Notes: a model not told the origin generated them from the letters alone. 50,225 nucleotides of DNA from Candidatus Zipacnadia bacterium (GCA_029820565.1 JALGUR010000006.1:1-50225); one strand, 5' to 3'. Shown: positions 24,957 through 34,191, numbered from the stretch's first letter. Numbers and translations are program-made.

Positions 24957-25475
24957 ATGTCGGATCTGCGAGAGCGTATTGAGAAGGATGAGGGGTCGCT
25001 GCAGAAGTTAATGAGTTATATACCCGGCTTCAGCGGCTATCGCGAGCGCCAGGTGCGGCGCAAAGCCGATCAACTGGTCAGAGAACATTTAGTGGGACTG
25101 CTTGACGACGTCCGGCGGGTGCTAAAGGGGGTCATCAGCAAGTGGGCTGACCAGGGCAAACTGCACCAGTTAGACGCCTTGGACCGGCTGTTAGGCCGAC
25201 TCACCAAGGCGCGGGATAATCTTCGCTTCGCCGATTATGGTTATACTGGCTGGTTTGATGCGGTCAAGATCAAGCAGGAACAACTGGATGCAATGTGCGA
25301 CTATGACCTTCAACTACGCCAGGAGGTTATGGATATTGACAAGACCATCCAGGCATTAGCCGCCGCCAGCGAGGATGACTTGCCCGAGCACATTGCTGCG
25401 GCTAACGAGCAAATTGCCCAACTCCAGCACGCGATTGACCATCGCGGCGAGGTCACGGCGGGCATAGTCCCGTAG
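24957..25475 (+). CDS. Hypothetical coiled-coil protein next to an SPFH protein
   Basis: 172 aa, almost wholly helical and charged, with coiled-coil potential over residues ~40-80 and 125-165. No signal peptide, no membrane segment and no domain I recognise. 'LPGFSGYRERQVRRKADQ'-type N-terminal sequence is followed by a repeated leucine pattern. It lies 57 nt upstream of the SPFH/zinc-ribbon gene in the same direction, which suggests a partner of that membrane-remodelling-type scaffold. Function unknown. Confidence 0.7.
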   Translation: MSDLRERIEKDEGSLQKLMSYIPGFSGYRERQVRRKADQLVREHLVGLLDDVRRVLKGVISKWADQGKLHQLDALDRLLGRLTKARDNLRFADYGYTGWFDAVKIKQEQLDAMCDYDLQLRQEVMDIDKTIQALAAASEDDLPEHIAAANEQIAQLQHAIDHRGEVTAGIVP

Positions 25476-25532
25476 CTGGCAAGAGCAATGCAATCCCCAG
25501 TTATGAGCCTTATAGCGAGGAGGCGCTAATCA

Positions 25533-26600
25533 ATGGAGATGCTGCAAACTGTAGAATGGCGAGATACCAGCGGTACTGAGATCGTTCATCGCTGGCCGGC
25601 GCACGGGCCAGGGACGGTCCGCCTGGGGGCGCAACTGACTGTACGCGAGAGTCAGAGTGCCGTCTTTTTCCGTGATGGCCAGGCCCTGGATGTGTTCGGA
25701 CCCGGCCGCCATACCCTGACTTCCCTGAATCTGCCGCTGTTGCAGACCATCATCGCCCTGCCCTTCGGCGGCGAGACACCGTTTCAATGTGAAGTGTACT
25801 TTGTCAACATGCGTACCTTCACTAATATGAAATGGGGGACGCCCTCGCCGATTGTCTTCCGGGATTCGGAGCTGCAATTCGTGCGCCTGCGGGCCTACGG
25901 CGTTTACACAATGCGTATCGCTGACCCACAGTTGTTCGTAAACATGGTGGTGGGCACTGAGCACCGTTATGAGCAGGAGACCCTGGAGGCCTGGCTGCGC
26001 GACTTTATCGTAGCCCGATTCAATGACACCCTCGGCGAAGTGATAGATACGGTGTTGGACCTGCCCAAAATGTACGATGAATTAGGGGTGGCGGTGCGCA
26101 GCCGGTTAGGGGAAGACTTCGAGCGATACGGTATAGAATTAGTGGACTTGCTGGTGGAAGCAGTGACCCCGCCGGAGGAAGTTGTCAAGATGATGGACGA
26201 GAGAGCCGCGATGGAGGCTGTCGGTGATATGCGACGGTTCACTCAATATCAGACGGCGCAAGCCATCCGAGCGATACCGGGTGCCGGTGGCGGTGACGGC
26301 GGGGTGGTAGGCACTACCGCTGGAGCCGGGGTCGGATTGGGCGCTGGCTTGGGGATGGGTGCGGCAATGGTGGGCGCAATGCGTGATGTATTCGCGCCTC
26401 CAGCGTCGGGGCAGGCTGCCGCGCCTGCGGCGCAAGCGCCAGGTATAACGTGTCCCAATTGCCAGGCCACGGCACCCGCCGATGCCAAGTTCTGTCCTGA
26501 GTGTGGTGCATCTCTAACCGGCGGTGCCTGTGCAAAGTGTGGTGTTGAACTGCCCGTCAATGCCAAATTCTGCCCTGAATGTGGCCAGCAAGTGGAGTAA
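25533..26600 (+). CDS. SPFH-domain protein with C-terminal double zinc ribbon
   Basis: 355 aa; ATG 25533 behind AGGAGG. Residues ~10-230 look like the SPFH/Band 7-like 'virion core protein' family (COG4260-type): 'ESQSAVFFRDGQALDVFGPGRHTL', 'RDSELQFVRLRAYGVYTMRIADP' and 'YGIELVDLLVEAVTPPEEV'. A Gly/Ala-rich linker leads to two CxxC...CxxC ribbons ('CPNCQATAPADAKFCPECG' and 'CAKCGVELPVNAKFCPECG'). This architecture is typical of bacterial scaffold proteins of unclear role. It is probably co-transcribed with the preceding coiled-coil gene. Confidence 0.88.
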   Translation: MEMLQTVEWRDTSGTEIVHRWPAHGPGTVRLGAQLTVRESQSAVFFRDGQALDVFGPGRHTLTSLNLPLLQTIIALPFGGETPFQCEVYFVNMRTFTNMKWGTPSPIVFRDSELQFVRLRAYGVYTMRIADPQLFVNMVVGTEHRYEQETLEAWLRDFIVARFNDTLGEVIDTVLDLPKMYDELGVAVRSRLGEDFERYGIELVDLLVEAVTPPEEVVKMMDERAAMEAVGDMRRFTQYQTAQAIRAIPGAGGGDGGVVGTTAGAGVGLGAGLGMGAAMVGAMRDVFAPPASGQAAAPAAQAPGITCPNCQATAPADAKFCPECGASLTGGACAKCGVELPVNAKFCPECGQQVE

Positions 26601-26740
26601 TGATAGTCAGGCTACTCTGCTTCCATTAAACCTGGCTGTAGGGCCGCAGCCGTCGGCTACTCGCCGCGGCTGTGGCCCCCACTCGTGGCCTATGTTACAT
26701 ACCCCTCAACTACTCGCTCAACTGAAAGGAAGCCGACATA

Positions 26741-27598
26741 GTGAAACTTTCACTGCATAGTGTTATCCTGGGTGAGCCATTGACTCTGGCCGATTATGTA
26801 GCCCTGGCCAGCAGGTGTGGCTACCAGGGGGTGGATTTTGGCATTGGCGAGATAATGTCCCTGGACCAAGATGATCCGGTCGCGGCGACTCAGCAAGTTT
26901 TTTCGGGTCAGGGAATTGCTCCAGCCGCTTGGGGGATGCCCGTAGAATGGCGGGGAAGTGATGAGGAGTTTGCCGCCGGCCTGGCCCAGTTACCCCGCCA
27001 AGCCGAAGTTGCCGCGGCCATCGGCTGCCCGCGCTGCTTGACCTGGGTAATGGACGCTACCAAGCAACAGCCAGAACAGTTGCGCGCGATGATCGTGCCG
27101 CGCTTCCGAGAGATTGCGCAGGTCCTGGCCGAATTTGGCGTGCGCTTCGGACTGGAGTGGTGTGGGCCCCATTGTCTTCCCGACGAACCGGGCTCCAATC
27201 CCTTCATCTGGCGGATGGACCAAATGCTGGAGTTGATTGACGAGATTGGTGAACCTAACGTGGGGTTGCTGGTGGACAGTTTCCACTGGTTCAATGCCCA
27301 GCATACCGTCGCTGACCTGGAAGCACTCGCACCGGAGCAGGTAGTCCACGTCCATATTAATGATGCCCCCGACCGGCCCTTGTACAAACAGCGTGACGGC
27401 GAGCGGGAAGTGCCAGGCCAGGGGATAATTGATTTGACTGGCTTCGTGCAGGCTCTGGATAAAATAGGCTATAGTGACTATATGGCCGTGGAGATATTCA
27501 ATGAGGGCCTCAAGCAGATGCCCGTAGAGGAGGCTGCATGCCAGGTGGGGAAGGCGACGGCTCAGGTCATTAACAACGCACTCGGGCCTGCTGGATAG
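26741..27598 (+). CDS. Sugar phosphate isomerase/epimerase-like TIM barrel
   Basis: 285 aa with a GTG start behind AAAGGAAG. The xylose-isomerase-like TIM-barrel pattern is clear: 'CGYQGVDFGIGEIM', then the metal-ligand regions 'RFGLEWCGPH' (Glu), 'NVGLLVDSFHW' (Asp/His), 'VVHVHINDAP' (His/Asp) and 'YMAVEIFNEG' (Glu). These enzymes isomerise or epimerise sugars, inosose or hydroxypyruvate-type substrates using a divalent metal. The substrate cannot be assigned here; the sugar transferase downstream is 36 nt away. Confidence 0.85.
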   Translation: MKLSLHSVILGEPLTLADYVALASRCGYQGVDFGIGEIMSLDQDDPVAATQQVFSGQGIAPAAWGMPVEWRGSDEEFAAGLAQLPRQAEVAAAIGCPRCLTWVMDATKQQPEQLRAMIVPRFREIAQVLAEFGVRFGLEWCGPHCLPDEPGSNPFIWRMDQMLELIDEIGEPNVGLLVDSFHWFNAQHTVADLEALAPEQVVHVHINDAPDRPLYKQRDGEREVPGQGIIDLTGFVQALDKIGYSDYMAVEIFNEGLKQMPVEEAACQVGKATAQVINNALGPAG

Positions 27599-27633
27599 GT
27601 TCGGCGTTGCGGCCACACCGATGAGGACTGACA

Positions 27634-28260
27634 ATGGTCGCCCGCAACGGATATGTAGACACAGACAAGGTAGTTGTCCCCCGGCCGCTGCCTATATGGG
27701 AAAGGATGGGTAAGCGGCTGCTGGATGTGGTAGTGGCGCTATCCACTTTGGTCTTATTGGCTCCTTTTATGTTAGTCATTGCCGTTCTAATTCGCCGCGA
27801 GACCGGGGCTGCAGCGATATTCAGGCAAATCCGCATAGGCTGGCGAGGGCAACCGTTTATGATGTATAAGTTCAGGACGATGCACCTCGAGGCGGCGCCC
27901 TATGCTCCTGCGCCCCACCATCTCGCTGACCAGCGCGTCACACGAATTGGCCGTTGGCTCCGTAGGTACTCGCTGGATGAGTTGCCTCAACTTATCAATG
28001 TACTGAAGGGCGACATGAGCCTGGTAGGGCCGCGACCTGAGATGCCATTTTTGGTACAGCGCTATCAGCCTTGGCAGCGCCAGCGCCTGCTGGTGGCGCC
28101 CGGCCTCACTGGCCTGTGGCAGATTATGGGTCGCAAGGACCTGCCTATAACCCAGAACCTTCAACACGATTTCTATTACATCCGCCACCGGTCACTGGCC
28201 TTGGATATTTGGATTCTGCTGCGCACTATTGCAGTAGTGTTGCGCGGTCGCGGTGTATAG
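27634..28260 (+). CDS. Undecaprenyl-phosphate sugar (galactose/GlcNAc-type) phosphotransferase
   Basis: 208 aa, WbaP/EpsL/PglC-like bacterial sugar transferase. One N-terminal hydrophobic helix at about 28-52 precedes the catalytic domain: 'FRQIRIGWRGQPFMMYKFRTM', 'RRYSLDELPQLINVLKGDMSLVGPRP' and 'PGLTGLWQIMGRKDL'. These enzymes start polysaccharide repeat-unit synthesis by transferring a sugar-1-phosphate to undecaprenyl phosphate. Normal length for the short (monotopic) form. Confidence 0.93.
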   Translation: MVARNGYVDTDKVVVPRPLPIWERMGKRLLDVVVALSTLVLLAPFMLVIAVLIRRETGAAAIFRQIRIGWRGQPFMMYKFRTMHLEAAPYAPAPHHLADQRVTRIGRWLRRYSLDELPQLINVLKGDMSLVGPRPEMPFLVQRYQPWQRQRLLVAPGLTGLWQIMGRKDLPITQNLQHDFYYIRHRSLALDIWILLRTIAVVLRGRGV

Positions 28261-28261
28261 T

Positions 28262-28460
28262 AAGAACAGGGGACAGGGGACAGGGGACAGGGAACAGCAA
28301 CGGCACAGAAGGGCACATAATAGACCGCGCAGCGCAGGTTCTTAACCTGTACCCGCTGGTGGAGCGAGGTTGGAGGACCTCGCGTACGCGATAGAATTCT
28401 ATCCGGGGCAAGGGTGTCACAGAACAGGGGACAGGGAACTGGCGACGGGGAACAGATTAA
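28262..28460. repeat. GGGGACAG-type heptamer arrays
   Basis: Two short arrays of GGGGACA/GGGAACA units (28266-28300 and 28422-28456) flank a noncoding stretch between the sugar transferase and the D-aminopeptidase. Same class of repeat as at 19735-19933. Confidence 0.65.
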
Positions 28461-28479
28461 AGACTGCCAGGGAGAAACT

Positions 28480-29301
28480 ATGATGAAGATTTATATGATG
28501 ACTGATATGGAAGGGGCCTCTGGGGTTACTCAGGAGGCCCAGACTTTTGTGGAGCAGGATCGCTACCCGGAGGGACGGCTGGCACTTACCCGAGATGTGA
28601 ATGCCGCTGTTACCGGAGCCCGCCAGGCCGGCGCCGAGGAAATACTGGTCTGTGACGGCCATGGAGTGCACTCCGCCTACAATTTTATCTACGAGCAACT
28701 TGTCTCGGGTGCGCGCTATGTCCTGGGGGCTCCCTGGGATAGTTACGAGGCGCGGCTTGACGCCAGCTTTGATGCCATGTTTGGGATAGCAATGCACGCA
28801 ATGGTTGGCACAGTGGATGGCGTTTTGGATCACACTATGAGTTCGCGGACGCAGGTTAGCGTACATCTTAACGATGTGCTGGTCGGTGAGATTGGCATCT
28901 GCGCGGCTATCGCCGGACATTTTGACGTACCGGTAACTCTCATCACTGGGGATGAAGCGGCGTGTCGGGAGGTCCAAGAGTTGCTGGGGCCAGCCGTGGT
29001 TGTCGCGCCGGTCAAAGAGGGATTACGTCGTTACTCAGCTATCTGTCTGGCTCCCGAAGAGGCCCGGGCCCTCATAACCCAGCGAGCCGCAGAGGCCGTG
29101 GAAGCCGCGCGGCGCGGGGACGTTGACCCGTGGAAACTGCCCTCGCCCACTACGCTGCGTGTGCAGTACCTACGGCCCGATATAGCCGAGGGCTGGCGCC
29201 GACGCGTAGGTGACGGCATTGAAATGCCCGATGCCTGTACTGTCCTGATAACTCGTGATACCGCCTACGAGGCTATCCAGGTCTACTGCGGATATGCCTA
29301 A
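28480..29301 (+). CDS. M55 family D-aminopeptidase (DppA-like)
   Basis: 273 aa from the ATG at 28480 with AGGGAG upstream; a longer frame from 28414 runs through repeat DNA and is unlikely. The metal site opens with 'MTDMEGASGV' (D-x-E), and the ligand-bearing 'CDGHGVHSAYNF' and 'IAMHAMVGTVDGVLDHTM' follow. DppA is a zinc D-aminopeptidase releasing D-amino acids from short peptides, linked to peptidoglycan peptide use. The gene ends tail to tail with porB. Confidence 0.92.
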   Translation: MMKIYMMTDMEGASGVTQEAQTFVEQDRYPEGRLALTRDVNAAVTGARQAGAEEILVCDGHGVHSAYNFIYEQLVSGARYVLGAPWDSYEARLDASFDAMFGIAMHAMVGTVDGVLDHTMSSRTQVSVHLNDVLVGEIGICAAIAGHFDVPVTLITGDEAACREVQELLGPAVVVAPVKEGLRRYSAICLAPEEARALITQRAAEAVEAARRGDVDPWKLPSPTTLRVQYLRPDIAEGWRRRVGDGIEMPDACTVLITRDTAYEAIQVYCGYA

Positions 29302-29360
29302 TCTCTGGCTCTGGGTCGGCCATTTCCTCCAACTTGACATCGGAGCTACTGTTGGGCCGC

Positions 29361-30320
29361 CTACTGCTCCCCACAACGCTCCAGAAGTTGGTTCCACTTA
29401 TAGTCTGCCCACTCCTGCATCTTCTGGCGCATCTCGGCGCCCTTCTCGTCACGGAACAGGTGGCGGAAGCGCCCCTGCGGCTCCAGGTATTCCTCAATAG
29501 GCTTCTTCTCCTTAGGCTTGTACGTCAACTTCCACTGGCCGTCCTCCACTTCATACAGTGGCCACATGCAGGTGTCAGCGGCCAACTGAGAAATCTCCGG
29601 GGTCATTTCCGGGGCAAGTCGCCAGCCCAGCGGGCAGGGGGTCAATACATTTATGAATGTAGGTCCGTCAATGGCAAAGGCTTTTTCGGCCTTGCGGGTC
29701 AGATCGCGCCAGCGGCCGGGGATACTCTGCGCCACATAGGGCATATCATGGGCGGCCATACAGGCAGTCAGGTCCTTTTGGTGCTGCTGCTTGCCGGGAA
29801 TGACCGAGCCGGCAGGACTGGTGGTGGTGTGGCCACCCATCGGCGTGGCCGACGAACGCTGGATACCGGTGTTCATATAGGCCTCGTTGTTGAGACATAC
29901 GTACAGGAACTGATGACCGCGCTCGGTTGCCCCCGATAGCGACTGGAAACCGATGTCATAGGTCCCACCGTCGCCGGCAAAGGCCACAAATTTATAATCG
30001 GCGTCTGGGTCAATATAATCGGGTAGCGGCGTGCCCTTGGCAGCCCGGGCCTTGTGGGCTTTGTACATCGCCTCAATACCGGCGATGGTAGCGGCGGCAT
30101 TTTCGAAGGCAATATGTATCCACGGGATATTCCAGGCCGTGTAGGGGAATATGGTTGTGGAGACCTCCAGGCAGCCGGTGCACGAAGCGGCTATCACCGG
30201 GTCGTCAGTGGCCATTAGCACCTGGCGGACTACAATGGGTTCGCCGCAGCCGGGGCAGAGGCGGTGACCACCGGTAAGTCGCAATGGAGTATGTGAAAGT
30301 TGCTTGAGATTCTTGGGCAT
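29361..30320 (-). CDS. porB: 2-oxoacid (pyruvate):ferredoxin oxidoreductase, beta subunit
   Basis: 319 aa. It has the TPP-binding motif 'AFAGDGGTYDIGFQSLSGATERGHQ' (GDG...N type, with 'CLNNEAYMNTG') and the N-terminal 'CPGCGEP' ligand pair for the proximal cluster. With PorA, PorD and PorG it converts pyruvate or a related 2-oxoacid, CoA and oxidised ferredoxin to acyl-CoA, CO2 and reduced ferredoxin. It is last in the group and separated from porA by 290 bp of repeat DNA. Pyruvate is the likely but unproven substrate. Confidence 0.93.
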   Translation of the reverse strand: MPKNLKQLSHTPLRLTGGHRLCPGCGEPIVVRQVLMATDDPVIAASCTGCLEVSTTIFPYTAWNIPWIHIAFENAAATIAGIEAMYKAHKARAAKGTPLPDYIDPDADYKFVAFAGDGGTYDIGFQSLSGATERGHQFLYVCLNNEAYMNTGIQRSSATPMGGHTTTSPAGSVIPGKQQHQKDLTACMAAHDMPYVAQSIPGRWRDLTRKAEKAFAIDGPTFINVLTPCPLGWRLAPEMTPEISQLAADTCMWPLYEVEDGQWKLTYKPKEKKPIEEYLEPQGRFRHLFRDEKGAEMRQKMQEWADYKWNQLLERCGEQ

Positions 30321-30350
30321 ATCAAATCCTCCTAATATTAGTTACCTATT

Positions 30351-30510
30351 GTAGGAGCGACATTCTTGTCGCGACCACAGTCGGGCCAAGGATGGCCCTC
30401 CCACAGTAGTGGGCTAAGGCTATCGGGGCAGGAATGCCCCTCTCGCAATAGCCTCTATTCTATCCTCTGTATGTAGGAGCGGTGTCCTCGCAGCGATCCC
30501 TGATTAGAGG
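30351..30510. repeat. REP-like palindromic modules between porA and porB
   Basis: Successive hairpin modules: GTAGGAGCGACATTCTTGTC + GCGA, TCGGGCCAAGGATGGCCCT, ATCGGGGCAGGAATGCCCCT, and GTAGGAGCGGTGTCCTCGC. They occupy most of the 290-bp spacer in the por operon. The rest of the spacer (30511-30610) ends in GTTCCCAGTCCCC heptamers. No gene is visible here. Confidence 0.7.
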
Positions 30511-30610
30511 GCCTGCGTTAAGGCCGACGAGGCCAGTCTGCGATAGATTCTTGTCGCCATTGTACCGTTGTCTGCCGTTCCCCGTCCCCAGTTCCCTGAA
30601 CCCTGTCCGT

Positions 30611-31792
30611 TTAGCCCCGCACTCCCAGAAACTGCAACGGCTGGGAAGGCTGGCCCTCAGCAGCTATTCGCTCCAGGTCGCGATAGATGCCCACGATTTC
30701 CTCGGGAGTAACCTGGCGACCACCCAGACCATAGATGTAATTACAGCAAGGTATCTGCATACCGGCGCTGTACAAGGCGGCAATAGTCTCGGCGTACAGG
30801 GGGCCGGTCTCGGCACCAAAGGAAGCGGCGCGGTCACAGATGGCGACCGCGGCTGCGTTCTGGAGAGTCGCGACGATCTCCTCGGACGGGAAGGGCCGGA
30901 AGGCCCGCAATTTCAGCAGCCCGGCTTTGACGCCATCCTCGCGCAGAGTCTCCACTGCATCTTTAGCCGTGCCCGCCATTGAACTCATCGCCATCACCAC
31001 AAAGTCGGCGTCATCCAGATGATATTTCTCCATTAGTCCATAAGGGCGGCCGAATTCTTCGCCAAACGCCTGGCCCACTTCAATTATGGCCTGCTTGGCC
31101 GGACCATAGGCCTCCCACTGGTCGCGCTTGTGTTCGAAGTAGAAATCCCACAAGTCCAGCGGGCCCATAGTTATGGGATTCTCAATGTCTAACAAGGGAT
31201 ACCGCGGCTGATAGGGGCCAATAAACTCTTGGACTGCTTCGTCATCCTCCACTTGGAGCAGTTCATAAGAGTGGCTGACCAGAAAGCCATCCAGGCAGGA
31301 CATCACCGGTAGGCGGACATCCTCCCGCTCGCCGATAACTACCGCCTGGATGAGATTGTCATAGGCCTCCTGGACATTTTCACCATACAGTTGTATCCAG
31401 CCGGCATCGCGCGCGCCCATCGTGTCGGAGTGGTCGCAATGGATGTTGATATTGCCCGACAAGGCGCGGTTGACCACCGTTAGAATGACCGGCTGACGTA
31501 GGGAAGCGGTGATATACAGAATCTCCCACATCAGCGCCAGGCCGTTGGCCGAGGTGACATTCATTACCCGCCCGCCGGCAGCGGCCGCCGCCGTGCAGGC
31601 GCTCATCGCCGAATGCTCGCTCTCCACGGCGACAAAGTTCGTGTCCACCTCCCCGTCAGCGACAAATTGGGCAAAGGTTTGGACTATTTCGGTTGAAGGG
31701 GTAATAGGATAGGCGGCGACCGCGTCAGGATTAATCTGCCGCATCGCCTCCGCCACCGCCTGATTCCCCTCCATTGGTTTTACTTCGGGCAT
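30611..31792 (-). CDS. porA: 2-oxoacid (pyruvate):ferredoxin oxidoreductase, alpha subunit
   Basis: 393 aa with AAGGAGGAA before the ATG. The N-terminal 'AAYPITPSTEIVQTFAQF' is the PP-domain signature of PorA, followed by 'ESEHSAMSACTAAAAAGGRVMNVTSANGLALM' and the C-terminal transketolase-like domain ('EETVATLQNAAAVAICDRAASFGAE' region). Together with the other subunits it forms the heterotetramer. It is separated from porD by two esterase genes and a TPR lipoprotein, which is not usual for this operon. Confidence 0.94.
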   Translation of the reverse strand: MPEVKPMEGNQAVAEAMRQINPDAVAAYPITPSTEIVQTFAQFVADGEVDTNFVAVESEHSAMSACTAAAAAGGRVMNVTSANGLALMWEILYITASLRQPVILTVVNRALSGNINIHCDHSDTMGARDAGWIQLYGENVQEAYDNLIQAVVIGEREDVRLPVMSCLDGFLVSHSYELLQVEDDEAVQEFIGPYQPRYPLLDIENPITMGPLDLWDFYFEHKRDQWEAYGPAKQAIIEVGQAFGEEFGRPYGLMEKYHLDDADFVVMAMSSMAGTAKDAVETLREDGVKAGLLKLRAFRPFPSEEIVATLQNAAAVAICDRAASFGAETGPLYAETIAALYSAGMQIPCCNYIYGLGGRQVTPEEIVGIYRDLERIAAEGQPSQPLQFLGVRG

Positions 31793-31900
31793 GTTGTTCC
31801 TCCTTGACGTAGCTAATCACTGACTCACGTGCATCGAAATATTACGTTCTGGGCTACGCTAATGGCCCATCTGGCTCAGTCGTGCCTGAGCATAGCGGCG

Positions 31901-32830
31901 CTACGTGCCTTTGTTGCGCTCACCCGCCAATTCTCTGACCTTCTGGAGGTCCCTCTGGTACTGAGCGTCATCCCCTATAGACATATAGGCAAAAGCACGG
32001 CTGCCGTACACGCCGGCGTGCTGTGGGTTGATTTCAATGGCCCTGTCGTAGTCGTCAATCGCCTGCTCGAATTCTCCCTTCTGCAAGTAAGCTTGACCTC
32101 GGGCATGATAAGCGTCTGCGAACCGCGGGTCGATCTCTACAGCTTTGCTATAGTCCTGAATGGCCCGTTCGTAATCCTTTTGTTTAGCGTAAGCCCCGCC
32201 ACGCGTCGCATAGGCCCACTCGTCATCAGGTCTGATTTCGAGGGCTTTAGTATAGTCGGCAATAGCCTGGCTGTAGTCACGCTTCTCGTAATGGGCAATG
32301 CCGCGGGTTACATAGGCTCGCGCGTCCGCGGAATTTGTTTCCAGAGCCGTAGTACACAACTCAATAGCCCGGTCATAATCCTCAATAGCGCGGGCTGCAA
32401 TAGTCAACAGGTCATCTCTTAGTTCTGGCCACTCATCGTCGGTGTAACCTTTGGCGGGTCGCCTCTGCTCAAGAAGCGCCATCCGGCGCTGAAAATCCCT
32501 CAATTCATAGAGCCTCCCGCGAGCAATGTAGGCCGGGGCGTAATCGGGCTTCAATTCTATGGCCTTCTCGAAGTCCGCAGCGGCCTGGTCCAATTCGTTT
32601 TTGTGCAAGTAGCCGTTTCCCCGCAGGACGTAAGCCTCCGCCGACTCTGGGTAGGCGGCAGTAATCTCCGTGCAGAGGGCAATGACCTGCTGGTACTCGG
32701 CGCGGCCCCACAGACGCCTGGCCTCCTCGACCCGCTCATCCAGTGTAGCCTCCTTAGCAGTACACGCGGCCAAGCATAGACACAACACCACGGCTGCTAC
32801 AATCTGGCCCCCTACTTTGATTTTCCTCAT
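31901..32830 (-). CDS. TPR lipoprotein
   Basis: 309 aa from the ATG at 32830 (AGGAGGAGA upstream). The longer frame overlaps the esterase gene. A lipoprotein signal peptide ends in the lipobox 'LAAC' at about residue 23. It is followed by seven or more near-consensus TPRs, for example 'AEAYVLRGNGYLHKNELDQAAADFEKAIELKPD' and 'EWAYATRGGAYAKQKDYERAIQDYSKAVEIDP'. It starts 2 nt after the esterase stop, so the genes are coupled. Role: surface-anchored scaffold of unknown partner, inside the interrupted por operon. Confidence 0.88.
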   Translation of the reverse strand: MRKIKVGGQIVAAVVLCLCLAACTAKEATLDERVEEARRLWGRAEYQQVIALCTEITAAYPESAEAYVLRGNGYLHKNELDQAAADFEKAIELKPDYAPAYIARGRLYELRDFQRRMALLEQRRPAKGYTDDEWPELRDDLLTIAARAIEDYDRAIELCTTALETNSADARAYVTRGIAHYEKRDYSQAIADYTKALEIRPDDEWAYATRGGAYAKQKDYERAIQDYSKAVEIDPRFADAYHARGQAYLQKGEFEQAIDDYDRAIEINPQHAGVYGSRAFAYMSIGDDAQYQRDLQKVRELAGERNKGT

Positions 32831-32831
32831 T

Positions 32832-33941
32832 CTAATCTCCTCCTGTCTCCTCCGGTTGCGGAAGGACGAGAGGGGCATCCGCATAAAACTGCGCCCAGAG
32901 CATAGCGAACCAGCGCTCGGCGTGGGCGCGCAGACCAAGTTCGCTGAAATGAAGGGTGTCACAGCGGAATAGCGGTCCTACAAGGTCGTCAGTAACAGGG
33001 CCTTGCCGAGCAATGCCGCGCTGCCACAATAAGGCCTGGCCCCGGCGTACCTCCGCCGAGGTCGCTTTAGTGTCGCCGTAGGTCTCCGCAGGCACGAAGG
33101 ACGCCCCGGCAACGACCCACGGGGGACACCAGCCGGCATCCTGGGGGAGCTGATGAATGATGGTGGCCAGGCTGTCACAATACTGCTGCGCTGAAGTGGC
33201 CTGGATTGAATCAGTCTCGCCTTGATGCCAGAGTAGTGCTTGGGCCCCGCCCGGACCGAGCTGCCGAAGCACATCCACCAGCTTCTGGTAGCCTTCGGCC
33301 CCGGGTAACCACAGGCTGCTGGGGGAGCCCCCAATTGCCACGGAAGCGAAGCCGATAGGCATCTGTAGGCTACGGGTCAACATATCTCCAAGATGAGGCC
33401 AGGGTGACCCACCCTCGCCGGTTGCCCCTGGCAGTGGATCATGGCCAGGTTGCCAAGCGCCGGCGTGATAGGCTACCACTCGGCCATCAGCAGACTGCAG
33501 GGGCGGCTGGCCATGGTTGGCAGCATTCGACTGGCCCGCAGTGATGAAGACGTCGCCGATCCCGATATGCGGTAGTCTATCGATTACCAAGTCGCCTTGG
33601 TCAGGCTGAACTCGCACCTGAAGCTCATACCAGCCGCCGGCCGCCGCCGTGATCTCACCGGCGTAGGCGTCCGTCTCATCAGTCGGCGCCAAGGCCACCC
33701 AATCGGTACTGGTGCCCTTATAGCGACTGGACGTGAGGTCGAGACGCACCTCGACGGTGGTTGGTTGCCCGTCAACATACAGAGCCACCCGAATGGTACC
33801 CCGATTGGCGTGGTCGCGTTGCACGACTTGATATTCGCGTGGGCTTAAGACTTCCGCAGTCACTTCACGCGCCTCCTGGGTATAGGCAGGGCAATGAATC
33901 ATTGCCGTTGCGGCAAGTATTGTGAGGAGCTGAACATACAA
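32832..33941 (-). CDS. Secreted sialate O-acetylesterase-like (SASA family) protein, copy B
   Basis: 369 aa. The only plausible start is a TTG at 33941, followed by a signal peptide ending near 'CPAYTQE'. The homologous ATG of copy A has been lost: a TGA stands in this frame just upstream. Residues ~25-125 form a beta-sandwich, then the SGNH-type esterase core: 'FITAGQSNAAN' (nucleophile Ser), 'LLWHQGETD', and the C-terminal 'DTLHFSELGLRAHAERW' (His). It is closely similar to copy A throughout. Expected substrate: O-acetylated sugars of polysaccharides or sialic acids. Confidence 0.85.
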   Translation of the reverse strand: MYVQLLTILAATAMIHCPAYTQEAREVTAEVLSPREYQVVQRDHANRGTIRVALYVDGQPTTVEVRLDLTSSRYKGTSTDWVALAPTDETDAYAGEITAAAGGWYELQVRVQPDQGDLVIDRLPHIGIGDVFITAGQSNAANHGQPPLQSADGRVVAYHAGAWQPGHDPLPGATGEGGSPWPHLGDMLTRSLQMPIGFASVAIGGSPSSLWLPGAEGYQKLVDVLRQLGPGGAQALLWHQGETDSIQATSAQQYCDSLATIIHQLPQDAGWCPPWVVAGASFVPAETYGDTKATSAEVRRGQALLWQRGIARQGPVTDDLVGPLFRCDTLHFSELGLRAHAERWFAMLWAQFYADAPLVLPQPEETGGD

Positions 33942-33968
33942 CAGGCCGGATGACCAACCCCTGATTGT

Positions 33969-34066
33969 TCATTGTCATCCTCGCCTAACTCTGATTCGTA
34001 GGTCATATCAATACGGGTCTTGGGGCAGATCGCGGTGCAGGTGCCACAGCCCTTAAGTCCACACGC
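33969..34066 (-). pseudogene. Fragment duplicating the porD 3' end
   Basis: On the minus strand this stretch reads 'ACGLKGCGTCTAICP', then 'KTRIDM' and ends 'SELGEDDNE', clearly related to the PorD C-terminus 'CKGCGICAAVCP', 'KDCIDM', 'SEFGGDDN'. A stop codon lies a few codons upstream, so it cannot be a full ferredoxin. It sits directly upstream of esterase copy B, just as genuine porD sits directly upstream of esterase copy A. It is a duplication scar. Confidence 0.8.
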
Positions 34067-34191
34067 CTCTCTGACTCAGCAGCATTTTGTCGCCTTTTTA
34101 TCGCCGGAATGGCCCGGCGCTCTATGAACGCCTGGACTATTTCGTTATAGTCTTGCTCACTTGTCACAACTATTTCATCCGCTCAATTCAA

